A stretch of DNA of 64,000 nt, taken from Arthrobotrys musiformis (Eukaryota > Ascomycota > Orbiliomycetes > Orbiliales > Orbiliaceae). The notes beneath the pieces were generated by a model, which saw nothing but the letters and a program-made list of their open reading frames with translations, was not told the DNA's origin and ran no database searches. The stretch lies in contig JAVHJL010000008.1 of NCBI GenBank assembly GCA_036971715.1, positions 1,922,001 to 1,986,000 of the forward strand, written 5' to 3'. Position numbers and translations under genes: made by a program. Shown here piece after piece: positions 10,752 to 23,729 of this stretch. Every line of letters begins with the position of its first letter. Within the stretch, counting starts at the first letter, position 1.

Positions 10752-13700
10752 GCCTGACTTTTAGCGGATCGTAGGGAGAAATAAGCAGGGTATACACAAC
10801 GCTGGCGCGATAGCGTCACAGCTCATTGCGACCGTCGAAGGCTTTGAGAGTCGAATTTGAAAGCGATATGAAGGGTTTTCGAGATTCAAAGACATAGTCG
10901 ACGGGAAATAGTCGGGTGGGTATTTTTAGGAGAGAACCCTTTTCTTGGTCTTACTTTAGTGCGCAGCCCCAATTTACGTGTGTTCCTTTTCGTTGATTCG
11001 ATAGGCATCCAGATAACCGGCTTTCCCTGGCGAAGAGATCTTGGGGCTGAGATGAGCGGGCGAATACTAAATTGCCATTTCGGCTTATCGCCTTGAGAAA
11101 TTCTTGGTTATCATGGCATTGACGGATGTGGCATGCAGTGTTCCTCTTTGAGAAAGAGATAAGACTAACCACCATCCCGATTTAGGTAATTTTCTTTTCA
11201 AATATTTTTCCTTCTGGGGATTCCGAAAGACAAAAAAATTCAGAATGATAAATCAAATAAATTAAGATGATGAGAATATTCGAACGCCGTATGTCTTCTT
11301 ACTGGCATTCGCTTCGCCATTCTGACATTGCCGCCAGCCGAATTGCTCCTTTCGCCTAAACTGCTTAGAACGAAAGCTTATTGCCCAGTGCCGTCTTATT
11401 CAAATTCAAGCGAGACTTAAATATCAGTTTGCACAGTGCACCAGATGCCCTCAGGCGACCCCAGACAGGGCAATATATATATAAATACTAGTCTCGTTCC
11501 CAGACGCCGTAGGAAAGGCGTTTCTAATAATACTTGCAAACAAGTGCCCAAAAGTCGCTTGTCAATCGGCTGCACCCACGATCCAGGAAGCTTATATCTT
11601 GATAACATAGGCAGACAATAGTTTCACCCTTGATCCATGACAAGCACCGGTCAGACGGATGTTGTCGAAATACGCCCCACGTATTTTGATAGTAATAACA
11701 TGCACAAAGGAATCTGAACAAATAATTTTCTTTTTTTCCCTAGGGCTCAAAGATACCCATAAATTAATTCCATGTCAGTTATTATTATTTTTTTTTTTTG
11801 CACATACGTGCACATATAAATTGTGCGAATTAGTGCTACTAGTTATTATAGGGACGTGACAACTGCACACGCGACCGTCACTACCAAGACCCCTCGACGT
11901 CTTGGAGCAAATAGTTGATCAGCTTATTAGGCGCCCAGGCCATTTCAGTGTGTTCACATTCAATACATTTCAGTCCGCCCTACAAAGTATTGGGATTTAT
12001 GTCAAGAGCCTGGGGCCGGTGAAAGAGGAATGCAACGTGTACTGTAGGTTTTTCGGGTTCGCCTAGTGAAGCTATAGAACAAAGGCGAGATCAAATTTAG
12101 ATAAATGTTCAGTCGCTAGCTAAGTAGGTGGTAGAACTTCGGCCAGCTCTGGTATATGAGACAAAGATAGAACGCCAGTGACGCCGTATTAGAACTGGTC
12201 CCATGGGCAGGTAACCCAAACTTTAGGTCTGGGTTTTCTTGTACGTGTGGTCACGTCGCATGGAAGCTAGCATAGCTAACTAACGAAATTCGAAGTAGAC
12301 AGAGCTGCAGAGATTTACAAAGGGGGATTGCGGGAATATTTACAAGAGCTGAAGCCATCAATTCTTTGTTTGGGCAGCTGGGCCGTCTGGGGAAGGTGGT
12401 TGCGAGGGAGGGGAGCCTAGCAAGCACAAGGGGTGGTGAAAACTTGTGAGTGGCAATTAATTCAACGAACCTAGCTAGATATTGACTTGCCTACTCGCCT
12501 ACTCGCCTACTCGGGACACAGTTACCAACGACCTTTGGTCCCGCGGCCTATGGTCTTGAAAAAATCTGCACCGGTTGTATCTCAATGCATGGTGAGGGTC
12601 TTGGCCATAATCGGGTAGGCTTACTTTCATAGATAGAACTGGGGTAGGTCATAGGAGTGGCCGGTTCTCTGGTATGTTGAAGAACAAAGCCGGGCGAGTT
12701 GCGAATTCATGAGGTAGTAAGTATTGTTCGGCCAAGGTGCATACTGGGGGCACCTGGGCCAGCTTGAGTTTAGGAGGTAAAGGGCATGTAGATGGGAGTC
12801 GACTTGCCATGCATTGATCCTACAAAAGCGGGTGGCCGGTTAAGTACGCCATAACTACAGTGTTAATATACTTTGATAACATCATATATATATTCACAGC
12901 TCTATAGAGGCGGTTCAAAAAGGCCTCTTCATCACGCCATTATCAACTAGCCTTCAGTAAGGCCAAACCGCCTTCTTGACCTCTGGAGCAGCTTCGAGTT
13001 CTAGGATCCTAAATGTAAAACTTAGGTGGCGTATCCCCAAATTTCAGGCGCAACGATTGAAAACCCCCGATCGACTGGAACTCAGAGCTTCCAGCTGAGA
13101 CAAACTTAAAAATATGTACTGTATTGCTATTGTTACTGTATGGGGCAGCTGTTTGTCGGACGTCCGCGATTAGGGATAACGGCACCCCCGCTCTTCGAAA
13201 CTTCATGAGGCGTGTCATAAATTTTCAACGTTGATCAATGTGTATGCTCCATAGCTCTAATGGAAAGGTTTGGCGATTAAAATTGCAAATCCTTATGGGT
13301 CATCAAGCAATGTAGCACAATCTCTCAAGTTTTCTGGCGAGCATAATGGGGCGCTCCTTTCTATTTCGAAACCATAAGGTACAGCCAGAAGCTGGAAGTA
13401 TTTGGTCAACGGCACAAAGCGCCCCTCTGCACCCTTAGCATATATATATGTATGAGGACCCACACGGCATTCAAGAGGCCCATGCCTCCCCCACTATGGC
13501 CAGATCCTCAATTTGTCGGGGGAAATGTTCCCGACGATTTTTGTAGGTTATGCATATGCGTTGATTTTGTTGCAACGTTACCTACTGCACTATTGTCTAA
13601 ATATCTTATTGTTATAAGATTTGAGTTTGTACAGTTACCTGTTACCTTCCTAGGTATATCTTGTTCGGTTTACAGAATGTTAAGCCTTGTGACTTCGACG

Positions 13701-16700
13701 ACGCGACTTTCCAATTGAGTTTCCGGAACTGTCACAAAATCCGTAGTTTAAGATTATAGAATCCTGTGTTGTGCCTTGTAGATAGCTTATGTCGATCGAC
13801 GAAAGTATGCGAATATCACAATTAGTCGACTCTTTACCTAGTTACTAATGCGATATATCGATATTGTCGATTTAGCGTATGGCCACGTTTAAAGTTCATT
13901 AAATATAAACGTGCGAGTTATTACGGATACTAAAGTTTACTATTGAGACAATACAGGAGAATAAAACTTCGGATTCTAACTAGTTCGTGTTTGATAGCAT
14001 AGCCTGTCCTTTTCGGGTCCTAAGATATGTATACAGCTGATATTATAGATCATGCAGGCGATTTATGTATACTAGCGACGGCTTACCGGTAGGAGCCAAG
14101 GTGTCGGCATTCATGAACCAGGATAACCCGGTATTCACGAAAGTTTTCAGGGGACTTCTATCCCAGGCTTTGGTCGTCGTCCCGAGAGTCTCGTGTGACT
14201 AGAATTCGTTCCGACCTCGCCTTGCCAGGCTGAGAGTCGGAATTTCAGATCATACGAGCTCAGAATTCTCAAGTGTTGGAGTCCGGAGTTTATGTTCTGA
14301 CATCATGCATGATCGTGTCCTTTGTTCATGCCCGAGTCCGACTCTCCCGAGTTCCTAGATGCCTGAAGTCGCAGTCGGTCTGCAACTAGGCGAGACCGCA
14401 TCTCTGGAGTCGATCTTTAACCCGCGCTGATATGCATGGCCCTTCGAACCCTGCTATAATTACTACATAAATTAAATACAGCTGACGGGACAGTTGTTTG
14501 GAGAGGGGGGCTCGAGGGTTGAGAGGGATATATCAATTTTTGATAACAAGGCCGCCCGGGGTATGCTGGGCCGTCCACTGCCATGGGGTATGGCAACTCA
14601 GGAGTCAAGGGTGGGGCTCAAAAATTACCATTTCTGGTAATTTTCTGGACCTTGGGCTGCGTCCTGTCATGCACAGGTGACAGCCGGGATGCACGCCCGC
14701 ATCGGCAAACCCGCCGTCACCTTGCATTGGGCCTTGGGGCATGGGCCCCAGTAAATATAATTGGTGTATTCTTCGAGTCAATTTTCTTCAAGAGTGTGCG
14801 AGGTCGAATTTCGGTTGACTGATGAACATTGAGAGGAAAGTACTGACGAGACGCCTCTGGTGTGCACAATGCATGTAGAGCCGTGCACTTACATCCCGTT
14901 AGCTGTCAACGCCCTCGCCAAAGACGCCTCAAAAAAAACAAGAAATTGGACAATTTGTGAATAATCCAGGATTGCCGCACAATAAACTCCAGCTAATGAA
15001 TGCACGGGATCGCACTCGGAAATCCATTTCCATTCACGGTATAGAATACAGCTGAATGCCACCTCAATCCGAATCGCCCACGAATCGGGAACGCCGGTTC
15101 TTCTCTAATGATGAAGCCTTATCGCTTAACCTACGTGCCGGCGGTGACCCGATGCACGCCAGATGTTTTGTGGGATGTGCCTCTAGGCTGGCTTCTCAAA
15201 GAAATGCGTCATATATTTGCTCATCGGTATAATCGCTTTCGGAAATCTAGGTCATCAGCGGTACCCAAGATGGGAAAAGTCACCACCCATCCACTGCTGT
15301 TAGCTCGGATATAACAATCTTTTTGTACTAAAGTTCGTTAGCTTAGGCGAAATCAACACTAAAACCAGAGATGACCCACCGCTAGCTCTGAGGCATGATG
15401 GGATTTCGCGATGGGAAATCTCGAAACGGGAAGTGGTTGTTCGTAGTATGCCACAGTTAGCTGAGCCACATCATAAATGAGCAATGCAATGGCACCATGG
15501 CCTGATACCTTTCCCCCAACGAGGCGGCGCATAAGGCCAGTCGACACTAGTAAACAGCTAGCAGTACTAGGCCAGCGTTGATGAGACATAGGCCAACACC
15601 TGCTGGCATGGCTCTTTGCATGTACAGTATCAGGGAGTCCTTGAGTGCTGCGTCGAACCACGTCGAACCAGCCCCGCGTTCGAAATGTAGCACAACACTC
15701 GGTCGAAGACTCAACCCAATACCTGTAGAGCTGATTTCCCCACCACACTAGGACGCATACCAGAACACCATCAGGGGTCTGAATCTCCACAATGCCTCAT
15801 TGGAACCTTTTCAGGCGAGAATGCCATCGTGTTTTGTTTATTTTGGAATCCCGTCTTTCAGGTGTCATATAGGTACTTCATGACGATGTACCTCTCTATC
15901 GGGGCCTTCGGGCTTCGTTATCGTGGGTCGTCCCGTGGCCCCTGGCTTTTTCTTTTTCTAATTATCTCTCGCAAATTTTCGAGATAATCGATTGTGGTGT
16001 GGGCTAGAGTGGCAGTGTAAGCAACCGGAGCGACCAGAAATACGAGAATGCTTACGAGAATGGCTCTGTGGACCCAGAGACTAGCTCGGGGTCCTGGCGC
16101 AATTACCCTCGGGATTCTACAACGTATTCCAAGAAATACGTTCTAGGGATTAAATTTAGGAGACTCGAGAAAATGAAATGTATGTACGGCGATTGTGTAA
16201 GGATCCCTAGAAGATCTCCCATCATTGAGAGAATCAAGGACTGTGCATGTGGCTGGCTGAGAATGGGGTATTGTAGTCTTTTTGTGGAGCTGTCATTAGG
16301 CGACGATTCGTTTGATCTACCCCCGTCTTTATACCAACCGGCATTTTTTTGTTGTTTTGGGTTATAGATTTGAGATTTTGTTTGCTAGGCAAGCTTACGT
16401 TATTATGCCGAGAATAGGTTGGAGGTTGGTACCTCATCCTTGCCCTCCCTCCAATATGCACATCGCGAGTTTGGAGATATTTTCTCCCTCACAACATGCA
16501 TATCATATCTAGGAGAACGAAAGCTGATTTGACCGTATCGTGGATTTGACAGGATCACCCCAGGAGGCGGAACATGCGGACGGCTAGGTGCAGGCAGGCC
16601 ATACGTTTGTTTCAAAGCGCTATTCGGGGTTTCAAGGACAGGCCTTTGACATGATCATAGTCACGGGTCATATAGGCAGTAACAGTGAACTGGCATGTCG

Positions 16701-18800
16701 GGTCCTATTTACAGAATGTCTTAGAATCGAGGAAAATGTCTCACCCAGTTGACACACTTGGCTCTTTTTTCCTTCCATGAAATCCACAGCCAACCTTTTG
16801 TGGTAATCCCCGACAATACCTTACAAACCCAATACGAAGTGTGCTCCAGTCTTCACAGACAATGTGCATATTAGGATTTCAAGGTTCTGCTTTCTGCTGG
16901 GGGGTTACAGAGAGTGTGCATACGTAGGTACACTGCTCCAGCCGGGGTGGCCTGGGACTCAGGCCGGAGAAGTCCCGTGGTACCGAGGATGGGTTCCGTG
17001 GTGCTTATATCGGGGGTTGTTTTGGGTAGGGAATCACCAGGATCATAAGACTTCGCTCTCGATGTAACCAGGTTTTCGTGCACCAATATTAATATATTTA
17101 ATAACCACGGGAGGATCGAGGGTGCCCATGGCCATACGGACGGAATAATTGAAAGATATGCTGATTAACTAATTGGACGATAGATCCTGGTCCGGAGCTT
17201 AACAATTCGAGGCGAATAGTTCCCGCAAGGATTGGGTAATGTAGTATCGTCGTCGAGACATTATGTATGGTATAAACCTTGAAACGAGGAGTTTAAACAA
17301 GAATATACTTCGTTTGAGGACTACTTTTGGGTATACTTTCAAAATTGCGAAGCTCTCGAGGCTAGTGATAGTGTGTATACATCCTCAGTCCTAGTACAAG
17401 GAGAAAAAAAGAGAAACCCTACCCCGATACCCTTACAAACTGATGCCCTAGCTCTATGGCTGCCGCGGCAGGAGTGTATACCTAGGTATACAACTACGTC
17501 TGCTAAAGGCTTAATTAATCTTGTTTCGGAATCCACTATAGTACTATCGCATATTTTGGCCGCATATATGCCTACTGTATATCATGTCGAAGTGTTAGAG
17601 AGGAGAACCTATATTCTGCGTAGCTTCCCTTTGCCATTTTTAGGTACTGTCGACGCGCTATGAGACTAATTTTGCGACGATCAAGGCGGTCTCGGTCGCG
17701 GCCGATTTAGAGGATTTTTCCATTACGATATCGTACGACAAGACATGCATACGGGCCCTTATGCCGAAATCTTATACGTACACCCAAGCAAGATGCTTAT
17801 TCTGAGGCAATGCGACAGCATCACCACTCTAGCAAAGTATTTTAATAGCTAATAATCACTTAACATAAGACCTAGTACAGGTGCGTAAACTCTATGAGTT
17901 AAATTTGGGGAAATTTATAAACATAGGCAAAGGGCATACGCCAGCGCTCTGCACCGAGCGGATGTCCTTATAATTATAGCTATATGTATTGTATGAACAA
18001 CGATCGCGAATTAGCCAGTAACAAGCGAATCTAGCTAGTTAGCTACAAATTTGGCCCTCAAGAGTTTGGAATGAAAAGTATTTACATTGTTTGACCCCCA
18101 GCTATAGCGCTAGCATTATGGGAATCGGTCGGATTCGATCTAAGGGTCAGCCCTGTCTACGTACGATCCGCGTATTTGCACACACATATACATGCATATA
18201 TATAGGCCAATGAATGTTTTCCCTACTGTAATAACTGTTGGAATCATGTCCTTTTTTTTGTCAATGATATTATTCGAATCCCATTATCGAAGCTAGTTAG
18301 TGAATCGAATATGCCCCTCTGACCAGGACTCTCCCACCACAAATGCAACACTTTGGTGCTCGCTTTTGCGTTGACTCGACCTTGGCCGGGCTGGATGTCA
18401 CCGATGATCCCAACCCTCAATGCATTAATGGTCTCATGCGGTAGCTAGATTCATATGAATTCAAACCTATGTATACATGTCAATAGCGACAATCATATTA
18501 ATTCGACCAGGTTGAGACGGTCCCCTGTATGTATGTACGCTTAAGTACCTATATACCTCTCTAGCTCTAGCTAAGTAAATACCGAAGTATATAAAGGAGA
18601 TAAGGAAGTAACGAATGGCAAATCAAGGTTACGTTGGCTCTTAATAATTTGTTTTATGTATTCTAGAATTAATTGCAAATTGGAATCCCCAGGCCTATAG
18701 GTTCGACCTAACTATACTATACATACACCCAGCCCTCTCTATAGCTATACAGTCCCCAAGCGAGGTATATATACGCCTTTATCAATTGAAACTCGCGGCT
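10752..18800. other. 8-kb gene desert
   Basis: No supportable gene. Open frames are short and overlap on both strands without motifs. An AT-rich block lies around 13740-14060, CTAG/AGCT-rich sequence around 18000-18600, and a short 8-bp tandem repeat at 12489. No transposase, reverse transcriptase or terminal repeats can be seen. Decayed repeat DNA is the simplest guess. The proximal part (about 10752-10950) must hold the permease promoter. Confidence 0.5.
12489..12512. repeat. 3 x 8-bp tandem repeat
   Basis: Three perfect consecutive copies of GCCTACTC in an otherwise featureless stretch. Confidence 0.9.
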
Positions 18801-20991
18801 CTATTCGAGCTTCTTTTCCTGTACAAAAATCCCTATGAAGAATGCGGATGCGGCGCTCAACAAAGTTACACCTAGAGAAGGCATGCGTTAGCTTCTTTAT
18901 CCGGCAATATTTCGGATCTACGTTACAAATAATGGAGCCTTTTGATTGTCTACCGACCATATGAATATTTTAAACTTGTGACGTAGCTGGACACCACAAT
19001 CTCTCTGAGGTCCCCTTTTAGGCTACCAATAAACTGGACGTCTTTGATGGCTTTTTCGATAATCTGTTGGCCCAATTTATATGGTTAGCAAAAGCATTGC
19101 AGTTCAAGAGGTAAAAATAGGGTCATCGAGTGGTACCTTTTCGCTCCCGGGGCCCGTCAACTTTTGTCCTAAAATTCGTCTCACCACATTTTCTAGCACC
19201 ACGTTGACGGCGCTGACTCCAGCAACCGCCCCAAGACTTGACGCCAAGTATAGACCCATGGTCGCGACCGCATAATGCTCTTTTTCTAACCCAGCTGTCA
19301 TTGCCACAAAACTAGCGGCTTGCGAAAGCCCCATACCGAACCCTCCTGGGAATATATATAAGGATTCTAGGAATCCCGTATGCCCATTCCAGCGTAGTAT
19401 CAAAAGTGTTGATGCGACAGTGGATATTAATCCGGCGAGTACCAAGATGAGTTTATATCTTCCAGTCCTTTTCACGGAAAGGCCGGTGATTAGACCACCT
19501 ATCACGTTTCCAACGACCGCGGGGACGAGCTGAGCCCCAGCTTCTGTTACGGAGCTGTTGCGTGTGATTTGGAAGTATCGGGGTACAGTGTACATTATTC
19601 CGATTTGGGAAACGGTAGAAAATGCCAGTGAACCATAACTCGTCGCGATATTGTTTTTGGTGAGAAGGTGGAGTGGGAATATAGGCTCCTTCGCGACGTA
19701 TATTTCGACAAAGGCGAAAGCGATGAGGAAAATTAGAGATGCGATAGATAGACCGATGATGTAGTTGGAGCTCCATGGGAGTCTTTGACCTCCAAGGTCT
19801 AGAACTAGTAGAAACCCAACGATAGTTGTCGCGAGCAAGAAGGAACCAAGAAAATCTATGCGGGCAAGCTTCGATCTTTGGGTTTCTGGTGCTGCAGATT
19901 CCGTGGTAGCTGGGGTAGTGTTCTCTAGCCGGAGAGCGACTAGTATCCCGGCAATCCCCACGAGCGGCGCTTGGCCACCGAAAGACCTATATTCTGTAAG
20001 CTATTGTCTAGGGCACCTGATATGGCGATTTTAAAGAGGAGGACTGGTGTAGTACCATCTCCAGCCAACGGTATCTGTAAGATACCCACCCACAGGACCT
20101 CCTAAGCTCCTCCCCGTTGTGGCGGCGATATTGACATACGCCCTCCAAGCAGCAACGTCCCGCTGAGGTACGAGATCAGTGATCAGAATGCTGACTAGAA
20201 CCATCATTCCTGCACCACCAATTCCGCTCACTGCTCTACCCACAATCACTCCGGTGAGAGATTGAGCAACTCCGCTAGATATGGCAGTGTTAGCGCTATG
20301 CGTACATTTTTTTTCGTCATTCAATATGTGTAACTGCACTCGGGTAGAAGAATCTGAGTTCCTACCTATATAAGCAGCCTAGCCCAAAAAATGCGTAGGA
20401 AATCAAAACCATGGATTTTCGCCCGTATATGTCACTAAGTTTCCCATACTGACGCCCAGGTATTTAGTTGGCATAAAGGCTTATATTCTGAAATTGGTAT
20501 CAAGATCTTACCAGGGGCTGAAGGGCGCACATGGTAAGCATATATGATGTTACTAGCCAACTAGCATCGTCTAGTCGCCCAAACTCCGAGGATATAACTC
20601 CGTTTGTGGCGAGGACAAAGGAACCATCTCCGCTGGCGATAAAGACACCTTCAAGAAATCATTTCAGTCAGATCTCAATATAAGTCTTTTGTACAAAGAA
20701 ATCTAAAATAAGCGCTGAGATACCTAATAGAAGAACGGCGATGATCTGTGCCGGCGTGCGCGTGCGGTCTCCTGATTTCGTTGTGTTATCGTCCTTTTTG
20801 ACATTGTTCAATAGCCGGGCCTCTTCATCTGCACCGAGAAGTGAGGAGTTTGAGAATTGATACGAATTGTCTGTCGAGATTGAAATTGTATCTACCTCAG
20901 ACTCTGCGATCGACGATACCCGTTTTGAAGAGCTCGGGTCGTCGATCGTTCCGTAGTCCTTGGATTTCTTATCAGGATCTGTCGCCGCCAT
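18801..20991 (-). CDS. MFS transporter, vacuolar amino-acid / multidrug type (577 aa)
   Basis: Seven exons: 20724-20991, 20512-20648, 20366-20448, 20056-20274, 19137-19986, 18958-19063 and 18801-18871. The total is divisible by three. Motif A of the major facilitator superfamily is intact across a splice junction (YGKLSDIYGRK). It is followed by a GRAVSGIGGAGM motif-C-like helix and the VGWRWSF segment typical of 14-helix drug/H+ antiporters. The N-terminal about 90 residues are hydrophilic with an acidic/Ser-rich stretch. Together with RTGRYK late in the protein, this fits the fungal VBA/Fnx group that moves basic amino acids into the vacuole. A drug-efflux role is the alternative. The last exon adds a hydrophobic helix (SAASAFFIGIFV) and ends QEKKLE. 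The donor before that exon (GTCGGT) is weak, but the paralogue at 31.3 kb has an intron at the same place and phase. Confidence 0.88.
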
Positions 20992-21797
20992 TGTAGTTCA
21001 GTTGCGCACGATCAATCAATTGAGGCCGATATAGACGTTGACAAAACTTTCAAAAAGTATCGAAAAAAAGTTCGCAGAGAAATATATGCCTAGAGGCAGG
21101 AACTTAAGTCGCTGGCGCAAACAGCGCTCGAAGCGAAAGAACTTAAGAGTCACAGCGACTCGGTCGACAACGGAAAAGAAAGGGCACTACTGCGACACCT
21201 GCATGGTAGTATTGGTAATCTAACCGGTTAATAGCTTGAAACTACGTATACACGTGGGGGAGCACTGTCTTACCTATCTTGTTGCCGACAATTCGGTACT
21301 CGGAACTCGGTGACTGCTATTGAGCGGCTGGATCCAGGTTGGTGGGTCGGCCGAACGATTGCGTGACACAGGGAATGGTGCACGCAATATAGGTTTTCTC
21401 CTCGAGCTGAATGTCGCCGATACGGAGGCAAAGGTGAAGAGTAGGAAATTTTCTTTCAATTATAAAAGTGGATTTATAGTTTTAGCAGGTGGCGATAAGC
21501 CACTATCAGTTTAAAGATTTTCGATATCCCGCAGATATGGTATCGTAGGCGAGGAGCGGGCAGCGGGGCAGCCTGGAGCTCAGGCTGCTCAAGTTAATTG
21601 ACCAATGGGAGTTAAATGAGCCTGCATCAGGAACTAGGGTAGCCTGGCTTGAAGCCTAGCTCAGGGTTTACTTGTGTATGCCGTAGAAGAATAGTAACTG
21701 CTTTTGATTAACTACATGATTGTACTTTTGCTATTATCACAGTCCGCAGCAGGGGCAACATTTAGTTCCTGTCTTTTAGGAGAGCTGCATTATTATA
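20992..21797. other. intergenic between transporter and sulfatase
   Basis: Holds the upstream region of the minus-strand transporter and the 3' side of the sulfatase. Two small plus-strand frames show no motifs. I see no gene. Confidence 0.5.
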
Positions 21798-23729
21798 TTA
21801 CACCCAATGGCTCCAGTGAATCCCGTTTCGAGTATAGCTCAGGGCATCTTGCGGTCCCTCAGCGTCAAGGATGTATCCAGCCTCACACCTATCAAACCTA
21901 ACCGATTCTTGGTGCTTATAGAAGATGTCATACTCTTGGCTCAAAGCCTCGGGAAGAACATCCACGTCTCCATCTGGATGGAGCTTTTGCCATGGCTTGA
22001 CGCAGACAGTACCTTTGCAAGATTTTAATACTAGGAGTAGGGAGTCCAGCCTGTCAATGACTCGAGTTAATGGGGCACCGAGGATTTTAATGGATGGGTC
22101 ATGATCGGCGTAGCCCGGGTATATATTGCGGAGTTGGAACGGATCGGACTGTAGTTTCCCCGACTATTAGCTGGTGAATCTTGATAAAGAAAATCGAAAT
22201 TGGGCTGCTAGTACATACCGTAAGATCATAGAGTTGGTGCTCATTGTTACACCAGACAGAGTAATATAGGTTGTAATTTTCGCCAATGATTCTCAACGCC
22301 TTGTAGGTATTGTTCCAGAACAAGGTACCACCGTAGCTGCCTTCCTCGACGGCAAATCCCCAATACTCAACATTAACATGCTCATGACGCTTCTTCTCTT
22401 GCTTGACTTTTTCGAGGGGGATTGCCAATCCGTCAAAGTCCTCCCTCAATGGGATCCCGGCGAGTTCAAAGATAGTTGGGGCCACATCGATATGGGTCGT
22501 AACTGCCTTTGATACGGCGCCTTCCGCGATGCCAGGTCCACGAACGATGAATGGAACTCTAATATCGTCTTCAAAACCGCATTCTTTACCAGGATTCAGT
22601 CTGTGTTGGCTGACGTGGAACCCATTGTCCGCAGTGTAGAAAATATATGTATTATCTAGCTGCCCGTGTTCTTCGAGACGTTTAAAAATACCATCTACGA
22701 GCTCATCAACTCCCTGTAGGGCACGGAGACGCTGACGGTAGTAATAGTCGTTGTGGTCAACCCAAGTTTTATTTAATTGTGGCCGTTCCGCAATCCAGTT
22801 CACACCCGAGGGCTTGTCTGGATTGAAATGTGGGGTTCTTGGGACTTTAGCATCTGGGAACAAGTTCTCATGTCGTTTCAAAGGAATGGGTTCGCTGAAT
22901 CTGACTTTAGCGATATCATTTATGTCGCTAATATCGCCTTCGACATTGCTGTGGGGCGCTACCGGAGCTAGGCCAAGGAAGAATGGCTTCTCGGACGCAA
23001 TTGCATCGTCTAGAAGAGCATTAGACTTATCAATTAAAACATCGAGTGTGTGCTGCCCGTGGTAGATAATTGGTGGCTCGTGGTTGCGTTGATAAGCTGG
23101 ATTCAGGTAGTTGTAGGTCCAAGGATCAAGTAAGAAATCCGATGAAGTGAATCCTTTAACGTGAGGATTATTGTAATTCCTCGTCGTATGGGCATTGAAC
23201 AATTTTCCGGTGTAGTAGGTATTATAACCGGCTTCTTGAAGCCATACAGGCAAGAAGTTTTCGTTAAACCCTTGGGATACAAATTTGGGGTATCCGCCTA
23301 GTTCATACAGCCACAATTGTCAGTAAATCCCTAAATTTGGGATGAGAGTTATACAGTTCTTCAAACTAGCTTACCATATGGAGGATTGACATCCGTAACA
23401 TTTGTATTATGCGAATGCCTGCCGGTCCAAAGGCTGACCCTAGATGGACAGCATAGGGCAGTTGTAACGAAGTGGTTTCGGAATAATGTTCCTTTGTCGA
23501 GAAGATGTTTCTGAACGAAAGGCATGTAATCCAGGGAGTTCATCTCAATATCCTGATCATCTGTCAGGATAAAGACGATGTTTGGTTTCTTCGCAGGGGA
23601 ACCAGTCTTCGAGGCGCCATTGGGCCCGAGAGATGGGTCAAGAGGTTTCTGGTCATTGGGAGTTCCTGCCCAAGGAACAGCGGATGCTACTCCGGCATAA
23701 AGTAGGATATTCTTCAATGCAAGTCCCAT
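21798..23729 (-). CDS. secreted arylsulfatase (594 aa)
   Basis: Three exons: 23375-23729, 22219-23297 and 21798-22148, with introns of 77 and 70 nt. Start at 23729 because the longer frame begins at a TTG and this ATG sits in a CACAATGG context directly before a signal peptide. The N-terminal part shows the sulfatase metal site (PNIVFILTDDQD) and the catalytic CCPSR, where the first Cys is converted to formylglycine. GRHSHNTNV follows. The first splice junction rebuilds PPYGGYPKF and the second gives YDLTSDPFQLRN, the conserved C-terminal sulfatase element. Later landmarks are GKLFNAHT and YTADNGFH with a following lysine. It hydrolyses sulfate esters outside the cell, probably for sulfur or carbon scavenging. 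Close relatives include fungal arylsulfatases and glucosamine-6-sulfatase-like enzymes, so the natural substrate is open. A single-exon reading would lose about 116 residues of the C-terminus. Confidence 0.93.

Noticed and set aside
15359..15790. 143-codon minus-strand frame in the desert
   Set aside because: Longest frame of the region and has an ATG, but shows no domain or signal peptide.
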